Shown: positions 10,501 to 16,988 of the stretch, one piece after another
How the letters are laid out: each line of letters begins with the position of its first letter
Position numbering within the stretch: the stretch's first letter is position 1
Source of the DNA: Draconibacterium sediminis
GTDB taxonomy: Bacteria; Bacteroidota; Bacteroidia; Bacteroidales; Prolixibacteraceae
DNA: 62,945 nucleotides
Direction of reading: 5' to 3'
Assembly: GCF_000949475.1 (NCBI RefSeq)
Contig: NZ_JRHC01000011.1
Span: 1 to 62,945 of the forward strand
Program-made: the position numbers and the translations under genes
Notes under the pieces: model-generated
What the model was told of the DNA's origin: nothing
Seen by the model: only the letters and a program-made list of their open reading frames with translations
Database searches by the model: none

Positions 10501-10805
10501 AGAACATCTTCTAATACATGCTCAACAGTAGCTTTGGCATATACGGCATCAACCTTTTTATATCGGGGCAGATGCTCGTTTTTGTAAAAGATGTCAAATT
10601 CAGTTTGGTCTTGAATGGATTGAAAAACGTTCTCAAGACTTGCATCGTGTAACTCCATGTCAATCCGCACTGATTGCGAATAAACACTAGCCGATGCACT
10701 GACTAAACTTATTAAAATTAAAAAAAGGGATAGTTTCATAATAAGAAACAGTTTTCGCCCCTTCCTCCTTTCAAAAAGGAAGCGGTGGTTTAGTTTTTTT
10801 TTCAT
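7557..10805 (-). CDS. susC: SusC/RagA TonB-dependent transporter with N-terminal STN domain
   Basis: An outer-membrane importer of 1082 residues. In order it shows: an N-terminal extension and signal peptide ending near SVYSQ (about residue 44), a secretin/TonB STN signalling domain (about 45-120), a carboxypeptidase-D-like regulatory domain (VRGVITDNDGIPLPGVTI, about 135-205), a plug domain (DVLKDASAGAIYGTRAAGG around 315-335), and a beta-barrel that ends in a terminal phenylalanine (LGVQLTF), as expected for BAM-dependent insertion. The STN domain implies that ligand occupancy is signalled through the adjacent FecR anti-sigma to the ECF sigma factor, a trans-envelope regulation well known for Bacteroidota. 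Translation could also begin at the internal Met at residue 23, which gives a more conventional signal peptide. Confidence 0.95.
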   Translation of the reverse strand: MKKKLNHRFLFERRKGRKLFLIMKLSLFLILISLVSASASVYSQSVRIDMELHDASLENVFQSIQDQTEFDIFYKNEHLPRYKKVDAVYAKATVEHVLEDVLIGTGLKYRVLNKDIVITKDNSGNGSDMESQQKTVRGVITDNDGIPLPGVTIVVKGTTNGTVTNLEGEYTLGNVPADAVLQFSFVGMQTQEIEVGGQTEVNVTMLSDAIDVGEVVVVGYGTLEKKEVTSSITTVKSKDLIPGGSGNPLIGMQGKVTGLSIQSTNGTSPNASTSVQLRGVASVLAGQGPLIVIDGVPGGSLNSVSREDIESIDVLKDASAGAIYGTRAAGGVILITTKSAKAGKIRLTYTSEFTTETIRRKPEVLSAEEFVANDLGTDYGSSTDWYNEVTVDNPFSQRHHINLSGGSETSRIYATFLASDQEGIAIGDKREEMGGRINANFTLMDGFAEIVAHADYRKTNSDRSHNGIFNMALKLNPTQPAYDDTQVHGYNVWTGGWEYYNPVADINLRTDQGHSSNFLGDVTLKLNLTDNLSTQAMIAHRANEYRDILYYSAQHKESLDNARAGHARQAYGRNMDKTFEWLVKYINTFGDHSINAVAGYSFQEFNADGFNMENYDFPVDGIEAWDMGKGTFLSEGKAGMGSWKDPRERLIAFFGRANYTFREKYILSLSGRYEGSSKFFTDNQWGFFPAVSAGWRISDESFMENLDVVNDLKIRGGYGVTGNQSFSPGAATRMYASDTWWLVDDEWIYTYGSAHNQNKNLQWEEKKEFNVGVDFGFFDNKLTGKFDLYDRKVDKMIYDISVSVPPAVHDKTTMNVGSLRNKGWEAELNYDAVSSANWDYSTTFRISHNKSTLESLWGSQTYWDRVGFPAPGSPGNAVRLFPGQDIGKFYVWRFAGFTDEGNWMLYDKDGNAFDVTQQTKTNDDKAFVGNAIPKVQMSWNNTVGFKNWELEAFFTSWLGHDIYNTIDMYYGLPNVEEQNVLADAFEKNKNVTGEKELSDYWIEDGDFIKLKALTLRYRFNTRNINWLENANVYVTGRDLFTITSYSGMDPESNINGLDPGFEWHNNIYPRTRTWTLGVQLTF

Positions 10806-10857
10806 AGTTTCGCTACGATTTTAATTTATAAATCAAAAAATTTACATTAGTAATGTT

Positions 10858-10888
10858 AAACGGGAAGTATGTGGCGTATTTCCCGTTT
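10858..10888. other. Hairpin in the fecR-susC intergenic region
   Basis: A 9-bp perfect stem (AAACGGGAA / TTCCCGTTT) with a 13-nt loop. A T-run follows it on the plus strand, where no gene would need it. On the transcribed minus strand it has an A-run before it and only a short T stretch after it. It may act as a processing or attenuation hairpin between the regulatory pair and the much more highly expressed transporter genes. The rest of this roughly 165-bp gap shows no gene. Confidence 0.5.
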
Positions 10889-10970
10889 TTTTTTTAGATG
10901 CATAGGTATTTCATTTCATAGGCAGAAGTTGTTTTAGTTAGCTAGTTTGTTAAATAAAATTTGTGAAATG

Positions 10971-11966
10971 TTATTTCAGCTTCACCGTAATATTGTCTTT
11001 ATCAACTTGGTAGTTTATTGGCACTAACTCGTTGATTACTTCAAAGTGCTGTTCAATTGGTTTATGTTTTCTCAATACTCCTGAGATATATTCGTATTTA
11101 AATTCGTCTTTCGGGTAATCAATTTCTACATCCCACCAGCGCTCCATAATTTTAAAAACCTTGTCGACCGATTCGTTGCGGAATTCATAACGTCCTTCGC
11201 GCCAGGCAGTGTAAATATCAAAGTCTTTTTCCCCTATTACAACCTCGGCCGTTTCAGTGTAAAAAGTTGCCTGTTCTCCGGGATACAAATCTTTAAAGAA
11301 ATTGCCCGAAATGATTTTAACTTTTCCTTCCACCAAGGTGGTCTCAATCATTTTATCTTCGGGATACTCGCAAATATTAAACTTGGTTCCGGTAACTTTT
11401 ACGGTGTGATTGCCTGTTTTTACCAGGAACGGATTCTTCTCACTCGAAGTAACCTCAAAATATGCCTCACCACGTAAGCAGATCTCCCGATTCTTTTCAG
11501 TAAAATCTGATGGGAAAGAAAGCTGCGAGCCGGCATTCAGCCAAACATGTGTACCATCGGCTAAAAACACTTCCTTTATTTGTCCTTTTATCGCTTCAAC
11601 AGTCCGCATCTCAACTTTGCGCGCTGATGCACTCTCCGAATAGATATAATGGCTCATCCAACCAACTCCTAAAGCCACTACAATAATTGCTGCTATTTTT
11701 ATCAGCTCCTTAAAATATCCTTGTTTTACTTTCGAAATATTTATTCGTTTTTCCAATTCAAGCCATTCATTGTTTTCTAAAGCTTTTAACCTGTCCGAAT
11801 CAATTTCTGCAGCATTCCAAATATCTTTTTCTTTGAACAGTTTCTTTCTGTTCTCCGGATTTTCATTCAGCCAATTCATCAATGTGGCTTTTTCTTCCTG
11901 GTCTGCATTTCCCTGAATAAAATGCAGAATAACCTGATCTATATTTTCAGTGTTTTTCTCGTTCAT
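10971..11966 (-). CDS. FecR-family anti-sigma factor
   Basis: A 331-residue inner-membrane protein. The N-terminal roughly 80 residues form a cytoplasmic anti-sigma region (LMNWLNENPENRKKLFKEKDIW). A single membrane helix spans about residues 87-110 (LIKIAAIIVVALGVGWMSHYIY). The periplasmic FecR domain contains the usual FLADGTHVWLNAGSQLSFP and GEAYFEV motifs, and a C-terminal DUF4974 domain closes the protein (about 255-331). It should sequester the sigma factor encoded 44 bp upstream and release it when the STN domain of SusC signals ligand. Gene order sigma, FecR, SusC, SusD is the classical arrangement. Confidence 0.95.
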   Translation of the reverse strand: MNEKNTENIDQVILHFIQGNADQEEKATLMNWLNENPENRKKLFKEKDIWNAAEIDSDRLKALENNEWLELEKRINISKVKQGYFKELIKIAAIIVVALGVGWMSHYIYSESASARKVEMRTVEAIKGQIKEVFLADGTHVWLNAGSQLSFPSDFTEKNREICLRGEAYFEVTSSEKNPFLVKTGNHTVKVTGTKFNICEYPEDKMIETTLVEGKVKIISGNFFKDLYPGEQATFYTETAEVVIGEKDFDIYTAWREGRYEFRNESVDKVFKIMERWWDVEIDYPKDEFKYEYISGVLRKHKPIEQHFEVINELVPINYQVDKDNITVKLK

Positions 11967-12010
11967 TTTTAATAAGAGTATTTAAGTACAAAATAACCCT
12001 ACCTCAGTCG

Positions 12011-12598
12011 CTAAATATTTTTAAGAATTAACAGGAAATAGGATAAATTGAAGTCTTTAAATTCATCATGAAAGATTTTGAGGGCCTTTGAAATGTGCTT
12101 TTCAACCGTCTTTATTGACAGTTCGTACTTTTGAGCAATCTCTTTGTTCGACAAACCGTTAAAACGGCTATCGTGAAATATTTGAGCACATTTTGGAGGT
12201 AACTTTTCTAAAGTATTTTGAATGCGGTCTCTGATTTCAAACTCCAGAATACTTTTTTCAGAATGCAGAAAATAATTTATTTCTTCCTGTTTCAACTGAA
12301 ATTCAATCTCACTCTGTTTTCCGGCCCTGAAACGTTCTTTCTCGAAATATTTGTAACAGCGATTTTTAACTATTGAAAACAGATAGGCCGACAAAGTGGT
12401 TTTTAATTCGATTTGCTTTCTGTTTTTCCAAAGCTCGTAAAAACAATCCTGCACAAAGTCCTTCGCAAGATCCTCTTCAACAAATTTACGGGCGAAAAGA
12501 AAAAGAGGTCGGTAATACTTTGAGAATAACTCACTGAAGGCAGAATAATCACCTTCTTTAATTTTCCTGAATAATATAGATTCAAGGTTGAGTTTCAT
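12011..12598 (-). CDS. ECF-type RNA polymerase sigma factor (Bacteroidetes FecI-like)
   Basis: A 195-residue sigma-70 factor. Region 2 is visible at residues 15-85 (FSELFSKYYRPLFLFARKFVEEDLAKDFVQDCFYELW) and region 4 at about 125-175 (LPPKCAQIFHDSRFNGLSNKEIAQKYELSIKTVEKHISKALK), with a recognisable helix-turn-helix. It should direct transcription of the downstream susCD genes under control of the neighbouring FecR. The start at 12598 lies about 40 bp from a good Bacteroidota promoter, so the pair has its own basal promoter. Confidence 0.95.
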   Translation of the reverse strand: MKLNLESILFRKIKEGDYSAFSELFSKYYRPLFLFARKFVEEDLAKDFVQDCFYELWKNRKQIELKTTLSAYLFSIVKNRCYKYFEKERFRAGKQSEIEFQLKQEEINYFLHSEKSILEFEIRDRIQNTLEKLPPKCAQIFHDSRFNGLSNKEIAQKYELSIKTVEKHISKALKIFHDEFKDFNLSYFLLILKNI

Positions 12599-12642
12599 TA
12601 ACAGAAAGTAAATTAGTTTAGTTACAGTTTAGTTTAAGCACA

Positions 12643-12672
12643 CAAAAGTATGCTTTTTATGTAATTGGCAAA
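12643..12672 (-). promoter_or_regulatory. Bacteroidota-type promoter for the sigma/FecR operon
   Basis: On the minus strand the -7 box TACTTTTG (12643-12650) matches TAnnTTTG, and a TTTG -33 box (12669-12672) lies 18 nt upstream of it. The predicted start of transcription is roughly 38 nt before the sigma-factor ATG. Confidence 0.65.
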
Positions 12673-12834
12673 CTGTTTAAAGACATACCACCTGTTTTAT
12701 TATTCTATGCTTAATGGAGAAATAAGACCGAGATACTTTAAAAGTATTAAAAACACACCAGGAAAGATTTTAGTGATTGCGCAGATAAAACATTAAACGC
12801 TGCACCTTTTTTTAGGGATTTCCATAGAAACGAT

Positions 12835-12842
12835 TACATTTG
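12835..12842 (+). promoter_or_regulatory. -7 box for the acyltransferase gene
   Basis: TACATTTG matches the TAnnTTTG consensus and would give a leader of about 55 nt before the ATG at 12905. The -33 region is T-rich but has no clean TTTG. The 306-bp gap between the divergent sigma-factor and acyltransferase genes otherwise holds only their two promoters. Confidence 0.55.
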
Positions 12843-12904
12843 CGCCCTAAAGCCGCAATTCTTCAATTTTTAAACAGGAAACGATTGACACTTAAAATCG
12901 TTAT

Positions 12905-13729
12905 ATGGAGCAAATTGATTATAATTCAGACTGGCGTAAAGTAGCGTCAACTATTTACAAAAAACCTACCGATTCCAAAATTTATGGTATGGTAGAGTTG
13001 GATGTTACTGATATTGAAAAATATATCGCCAAAAAGAGAAAAGAAGGCTTAAAAACCACACTTACTTATATTATCACACTTATTATTGGCAGGGCAATCA
13101 GAAACGAAGTGCCCGAATTGAACACCTTTGTTAAGGGCTCGAAAATTGCCCAGCGTAAACAGGTTGACGGTGTGGTAAGTGTTCTGCTGGCGGGTGGAGA
13201 AATGGGCTCGGTAAAAGTTGAAAATGCCGATCAGCGCACCATTCAGGAAGTTACCGACGAAATAGCCGAACATATCCGCCAGTCGCGAAAAGGTAACGAA
13301 CGCGACGAAATGCAATCGAAAAATATGCTGGCGCGGGTTCCGTGGCCTTTCCGCAAGTGGTTGTTCCGTTTGTACCGGGTACTAACTATCGACTGGGGAA
13401 TTTCGTTACCGGGAATCGGTCTTGATTCAAATAGTTTTGGATCGTACGTGGTCTCGAATATTGGCACTGTTGGTCTCGATACCGGTTATGGTTCGCTGCT
13501 ACCATCGTCGAATGTGTCGCTGGTAATGATTCTCGGATCTGTTCAGAATAAACCGGCCGTAGTTAACGGGGAAATTGTTTCGCGCCGTATCATGCTGCTT
13601 TCTGCTACGCTCGATCATAGGGTGGTTGACGGATCGCACGGAGGACGCCTGTTCCGACACATAAAATACTTGTTAAAAAATCCACATCTGCTGGAAGAAA
13701 AGCCCGACGAAAACCTGGCTAAATTTTAA
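12905..13729 (+). CDS. Stand-alone 2-oxoacid dehydrogenase E2-type acyltransferase domain
   Basis: A 274-residue protein with the chloramphenicol-acetyltransferase/E2 catalytic fold. The active-site motif HxxxD is present as LDHRVVDGSHGG (His238, Asp242), and the core strand YVVSNIGTVGLDTGYG is typical. Unlike true E2 components it has no lipoyl domain and no E1/E3-binding linker, and no E1 or E3 genes adjoin it. It may therefore use a free acyl-CoA or lipoyl substrate in trans. An insertion around residues 130-160 (RVPWPFRKWLFRLYR), hydrophobic and basic, could mediate membrane association. The gene is preceded by its own -7 box and is followed by the LacI-led operon after a hairpin. It is recognised by fold only; acceptor and donor are unknown. 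Confidence 0.85.
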   Translation: MEQIDYNSDWRKVASTIYKKPTDSKIYGMVELDVTDIEKYIAKKRKEGLKTTLTYIITLIIGRAIRNEVPELNTFVKGSKIAQRKQVDGVVSVLLAGGEMGSVKVENADQRTIQEVTDEIAEHIRQSRKGNERDEMQSKNMLARVPWPFRKWLFRLYRVLTIDWGISLPGIGLDSNSFGSYVVSNIGTVGLDTGYGSLLPSSNVSLVMILGSVQNKPAVVNGEIVSRRIMLLSATLDHRVVDGSHGGRLFRHIKYLLKNPHLLEEKPDENLAKF

Positions 13730-13774
13730 GAAGAATCCTTCTCTGAAATGTTGCTGAGCATTTTTGAAATTTTT

Positions 13775-13808
13775 TCCGTGTACGAACACGGGAATACTGA
13801 TATTTTTG
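13775..13808 (+). promoter_or_regulatory. Promoter of the LacI operon with overlapping palindromic operator candidate
   Basis: TATTTTTG at 13801-13808 matches the -7 consensus TAnnTTTG exactly. The expected -33 position is occupied by a near-perfect palindrome, TCCGTGTACGAACACGGGA (13775-13793; CCGTGT-ACGA-ACACGG). A LacI-family protein is encoded immediately downstream, so this dyad is a natural autoregulatory operator. It could alternatively be a weak terminator of the preceding gene, but no T-run follows it. Confidence 0.5.
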
Positions 13809-13876
13809 TTTAGATTTGAAAGCGAGTTACTAAACTAACAATTTTTAATCTTAAAATCAGAAAAGCTATCAAACTA

Positions 13877-14929
13877 AATAAACAAATACGAATTAAGGAT
13901 ATTGCCGAACAAGCAAAAGTTTCAATAGGTACTGTTGACAGGGTTTTACACAACCGCGGAGAGGTTGCTCCGGCAACAAAAAAGAAGATTCTTGAAATTG
14001 TAAAAGAATTGAATTACCAACCCAACATTTTGGCAAGTACGCTCGCCTCAAAAAAATCGGCCAGGTTTGCCACGCTGCTTCCTCAGCCTCCTGCTGGAGA
14101 AGGCTACTGGTCTAAACCAATAAAAGGTATAAAAAAACGTATTTCGGAGTTGCCGCAATACGGGCTACAAATTGAGTCGTTTACCTTTAACCAGGCCGAT
14201 TCAAAAAGTTTTGTGGAAGAAGCCAATAAGGTGCTTGCCATAAAACCCGATGGCGTTGTACTGGCTCCCTTTTTCAAAAAAGAAGCTACTGCTTTTATCG
14301 AAAAACTAAAAGAGCTGGAAATTCCTTTTGTTTTTATCGATTCGAATATTAAAGACGTTGGCCAGCTAAGTTACATCGGCCAGAATTCATATCAAAGTGG
14401 GTTGGTGTCGGGAAAATTACTTGACCTGATGTTGAGCGACGGAAACATTCTTGTTATTCATTTTGCAAAAGAAATGGATAACCAGAACCACCTGGTACAG
14501 CGCGAAATGGGAATTCACGACTGGTTTAAGCAAAAAAAGGATAACAACCACGATTTATTCACCATCGAAATTCCGGATACCAATTCGGATAAGTGGATGC
14601 AAAAAGTGGAAAAAAATATTTCAGAGAAGAATATTAAAGGGATTCTGGTTACCAACTCGAAGGTATTTTATGTAGGACGTTTGCTTAAAAAGTTAAAAAT
14701 CGATGACATTAAAGTCATCGGACACGACCTCTTAAAGGAAAATATTAAATACCTGAAAGAAGATCTGGTTCATTTTCTTATTTGTCAACGCCCCGAAGAA
14801 CAGGGCTACAATTCGGTGAACAAACTATTCAGAAGCGTTGTGCAAAAGCGTGAAATTCAGGATGAAAGTTACACCCCAATTGATATTGTTACCAAAGAGA
14901 ACGTTGATTACTACAAAGAATTTAAATAA
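13877..14929 (+). CDS. LacI-family transcriptional regulator (start codon missing or non-canonical)
   Basis: The first roughly 50 residues contain an intact LacI helix-turn-helix (RIKDIAEQAKVSIGTVDRVL) followed by the hinge (ELNYQPNILASTLASKK) and a periplasmic-binding-protein-like effector domain of about 290 residues, for a total near 350, normal for the family. The frame is open from 13820 but contains no ATG, GTG or TTG before the HTH. Inserting one G after 13879 would create ATG AAA CAA ATA CGA, exactly where relatives start, so a single-base deletion (real or sequencing error) or a rare AUH start is implied. It lies 5 bp before the sugar-acid genes and probably represses them and itself, with a sugar acid as effector. 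Confidence 0.88.
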   Translation, partial: NKQIRIKDIAEQAKVSIGTVDRVLHNRGEVAPATKKKILEIVKELNYQPNILASTLASKKSARFATLLPQPPAGEGYWSKPIKGIKKRISELPQYGLQIESFTFNQADSKSFVEEANKVLAIKPDGVVLAPFFKKEATAFIEKLKELEIPFVFIDSNIKDVGQLSYIGQNSYQSGLVSGKLLDLMLSDGNILVIHFAKEMDNQNHLVQREMGIHDWFKQKKDNNHDLFTIEIPDTNSDKWMQKVEKNISEKNIKGILVTNSKVFYVGRLLKKLKIDDIKVIGHDLLKENIKYLKEDLVHFLICQRPEEQGYNSVNKLFRSVVQKREIQDESYTPIDIVTKENVDYYKEFK

Positions 14930-14934
14930 ACATT

Positions 14935-15786
14935 ATGCAAGCACTATCATTTAACGATTTAAAAGACAAAGTATGCGTAATTACCGGTGGTGCAGGAGTT
15001 TTGGGTACCGCCATGGTAAAAGCTATCGCATCGGTTGGCACCAAAATCGCCATCGCCGATATTAATAAAGAAGTAGCCGATAAAGTTGCTGCGGAGATTG
15101 CGGCTGAATCTGGTGCTGAAGTGATTGGTGTTGCAGCCAATGTGCTTGATAAAGAATCGCTAGAGTTTGCCAAAGCCGAGATTAATAAACGACTGGGACC
15201 AATTGATATATTGATTAATGGTGCCGGAGGAAACAGTCCGCAGGCAACTACAAAAGTAGAAACCATAACCGAGGACAACATCGATAACCTTGAAGACACA
15301 TTTTATGGTTTGCAAATGGAAGGTTTCGATAAAGTATTTGCGCTGAACTTTAAAGGCACTTTGCTGCCTACAATGGTATTTACACGCGACATGCTTGCCA
15401 ATAGAAAAGGCGTTGTACTTAATGTTTCGTCGATGAACTCGTACAAACCATTAACCAAAATTCCGGCTTATTCGGCTGCAAAAGCATCGATCAATAATTT
15501 TACCGAGTGGTTGTCGGTGCATCTTGCAAAAGTTGGGATCCGGGTAAATGCTATTGCTCCCGGATTTTTTATCACGCACCAAAACCGCTTTTTGGTTATG
15601 GATGAAAAAACAGGCAACTACTCCCCTCGCGGGCAAAAAATTGTTGACAACACGCCAATGGGAAAATTTGGTGAACCTGAAGATTTACAGGGCGCAACAC
15701 TTTTCCTGATTTCTGATGTTTCAAATTTTATTACCGGAATTGTAATCCCGGTTGACGGAGGATACAGCGCATTTGGTGGCGTTTAA
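14935..15786 (+). CDS. SDR oxidoreductase, D-mannonate oxidoreductase-like
   Basis: A 283-residue classical short-chain dehydrogenase. The cofactor motif TGGAGVLG is at residues 17-24, the NAG-type motif is INGAGG (94-99), and the catalytic Ser165/166, Tyr179 and Lys183 are present (PAYSAAKAS). The long insertion (DNLEDTFYGLQMEGFDKVF) and the FFITHQNRFLV loop resemble SDR-type fructuronate/D-mannonate oxidoreductases (the UxuB analogue YjmF of Bacillus), which interconvert D-fructuronate and D-mannonate with NAD(H). Adjacency to a PfkB sugar-acid kinase supports this, but no mannonate dehydratase is seen in the window. A related gluconate 5-dehydrogenase activity is the main alternative. Confidence 0.82.
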   Translation: MQALSFNDLKDKVCVITGGAGVLGTAMVKAIASVGTKIAIADINKEVADKVAAEIAAESGAEVIGVAANVLDKESLEFAKAEINKRLGPIDILINGAGGNSPQATTKVETITEDNIDNLEDTFYGLQMEGFDKVFALNFKGTLLPTMVFTRDMLANRKGVVLNVSSMNSYKPLTKIPAYSAAKASINNFTEWLSVHLAKVGIRVNAIAPGFFITHQNRFLVMDEKTGNYSPRGQKIVDNTPMGKFGEPEDLQGATLFLISDVSNFITGIVIPVDGGYSAFGGV

Positions 15787-15890
15787 CGGAATTATTTGAG
15801 CGATCAGAAATTACTAAAAGCAGGTTAAATCAGCAACAAAACACCCCACAAACAGTACAACTTAATGTGGTATACAAAAAATCAATAAAT

Positions 15891-16964
15891 ATGAAATTGA
15901 AACAAAATTGTAAATATGCCATGCTGGTCCCAACAAGTATGGGAACACGCATTACTCCTGAAAACGGTCAACCGGTTCACTCAAGCGATAAATTCACATT
16001 GTACGCTACCAGTGCCGAGACCAATGTTGCAAGCATCTCGTCGTACCTGGGATTGCCGGTAAAAGTGTTGACTACATTTGTGAAAGACAGTCCGATTGCA
16101 AAATTTATACAGAGCAATTTAAAGGCCCGCCACATGGATTATGAAGGCCCAGAAGTGGAGCAAGGCAATCCGTGGGGTTACCGCCACCAGATAAATATTG
16201 CCGACAGTGGTTATGGTAGCCGCGGACCACGCGTTTTTAACGACCGCGCCGGTGAAGTAGGCCGTACACTTAACGTAAAAGACTTTGATCTGGAACGGAT
16301 TTTTGGCGAAGAAGGTGTTCAGATCGTACACTTGTCTGGGCTGATCGGTGCTTTATCGCCGGAAACAACCCAGTTTTGTCTGGAAGTTGCAAGAGCCGCA
16401 AAAAAACATGGTACCAAAATTTCGTTCGACCTGAATTACAGAGCTTCATTCTGGAAAGGCCGCGAAGAACAGTTGAGAAAAGATTTTACCGAGATTGCCT
16501 CGGTATCAGACATTCTCATCGGTAACGAAGAAGATTTCCAGCTTTGTTTTGGAATTGAAGGACCACCTGCCGGCGGCGAAGGTTTAAATGCAAAAATTGA
16601 CGGTTTTAAAGGATTAATTACGCGAGTAAAAGAAACATTTCCTAACGCTTCTGTTTTTGCCACAACACTACGTGAAGTTATCAGTGTAAACGAACACCTT
16701 TGGGGAGCTATTATGCTGGAAGGCAACAACTGGCATGTGGTTGAACCACGCACCATCCACGTACTCGACCGTATTGGCGGCGGCGATGGTTTTGTTGGCG
16801 GAATGCTGTATGGTATATTAAAAGAATGGGAAGCTGAAAAATGGCCACAGTTTGGTTGGGCAACCGGAGCACTGGCTACCACATTTTTAACCGACTACGC
16901 TCAACCTGCCGACGAAGAACAGGTTTGGAGTGTTTGGGGCGGTAATGCGCGCGTTAAACGCTAA
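15891..16964 (+). CDS. PfkB-family carbohydrate kinase, 2-keto-3-deoxygluconate kinase-like
   Basis: A 357-residue ribokinase-fold kinase. The anion-hole/catalytic-base motif appears as DRIGGGDGFVGG (Asp299 as catalytic base), and the ISFDLNYRASFW stretch (residues 177-188) is the usual sugar-kinase strand and loop. The N-terminal substrate region (ATSAETNVASISSYLG) is of KdgK type. It would phosphorylate a C6 sugar acid at O6. In the standard Ashwell pathway the substrate is 2-keto-3-deoxygluconate, but neither a dehydratase nor an aldolase lies in this operon, whereas 6-phosphogluconate dehydrogenase does, so D-gluconate is a plausible alternative substrate. The ATG at 15891 is preferred over an upstream alternative start at 15867 because the conserved fold begins just after it. 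Confidence 0.85.
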   Translation: MKLKQNCKYAMLVPTSMGTRITPENGQPVHSSDKFTLYATSAETNVASISSYLGLPVKVLTTFVKDSPIAKFIQSNLKARHMDYEGPEVEQGNPWGYRHQINIADSGYGSRGPRVFNDRAGEVGRTLNVKDFDLERIFGEEGVQIVHLSGLIGALSPETTQFCLEVARAAKKHGTKISFDLNYRASFWKGREEQLRKDFTEIASVSDILIGNEEDFQLCFGIEGPPAGGEGLNAKIDGFKGLITRVKETFPNASVFATTLREVISVNEHLWGAIMLEGNNWHVVEPRTIHVLDRIGGGDGFVGGMLYGILKEWEAEKWPQFGWATGALATTFLTDYAQPADEEQVWSVWGGNARVKR

Positions 16965-16988
16965 TCATTAAATTTCAAAACAGACTAA

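Noticed and set aside
10858..10894. Terminator of a plus-strand gene
   Set aside because: The hairpin has a T-run on the plus strand, but no plus-strand gene precedes it and the sequence is within a minus-strand operon.
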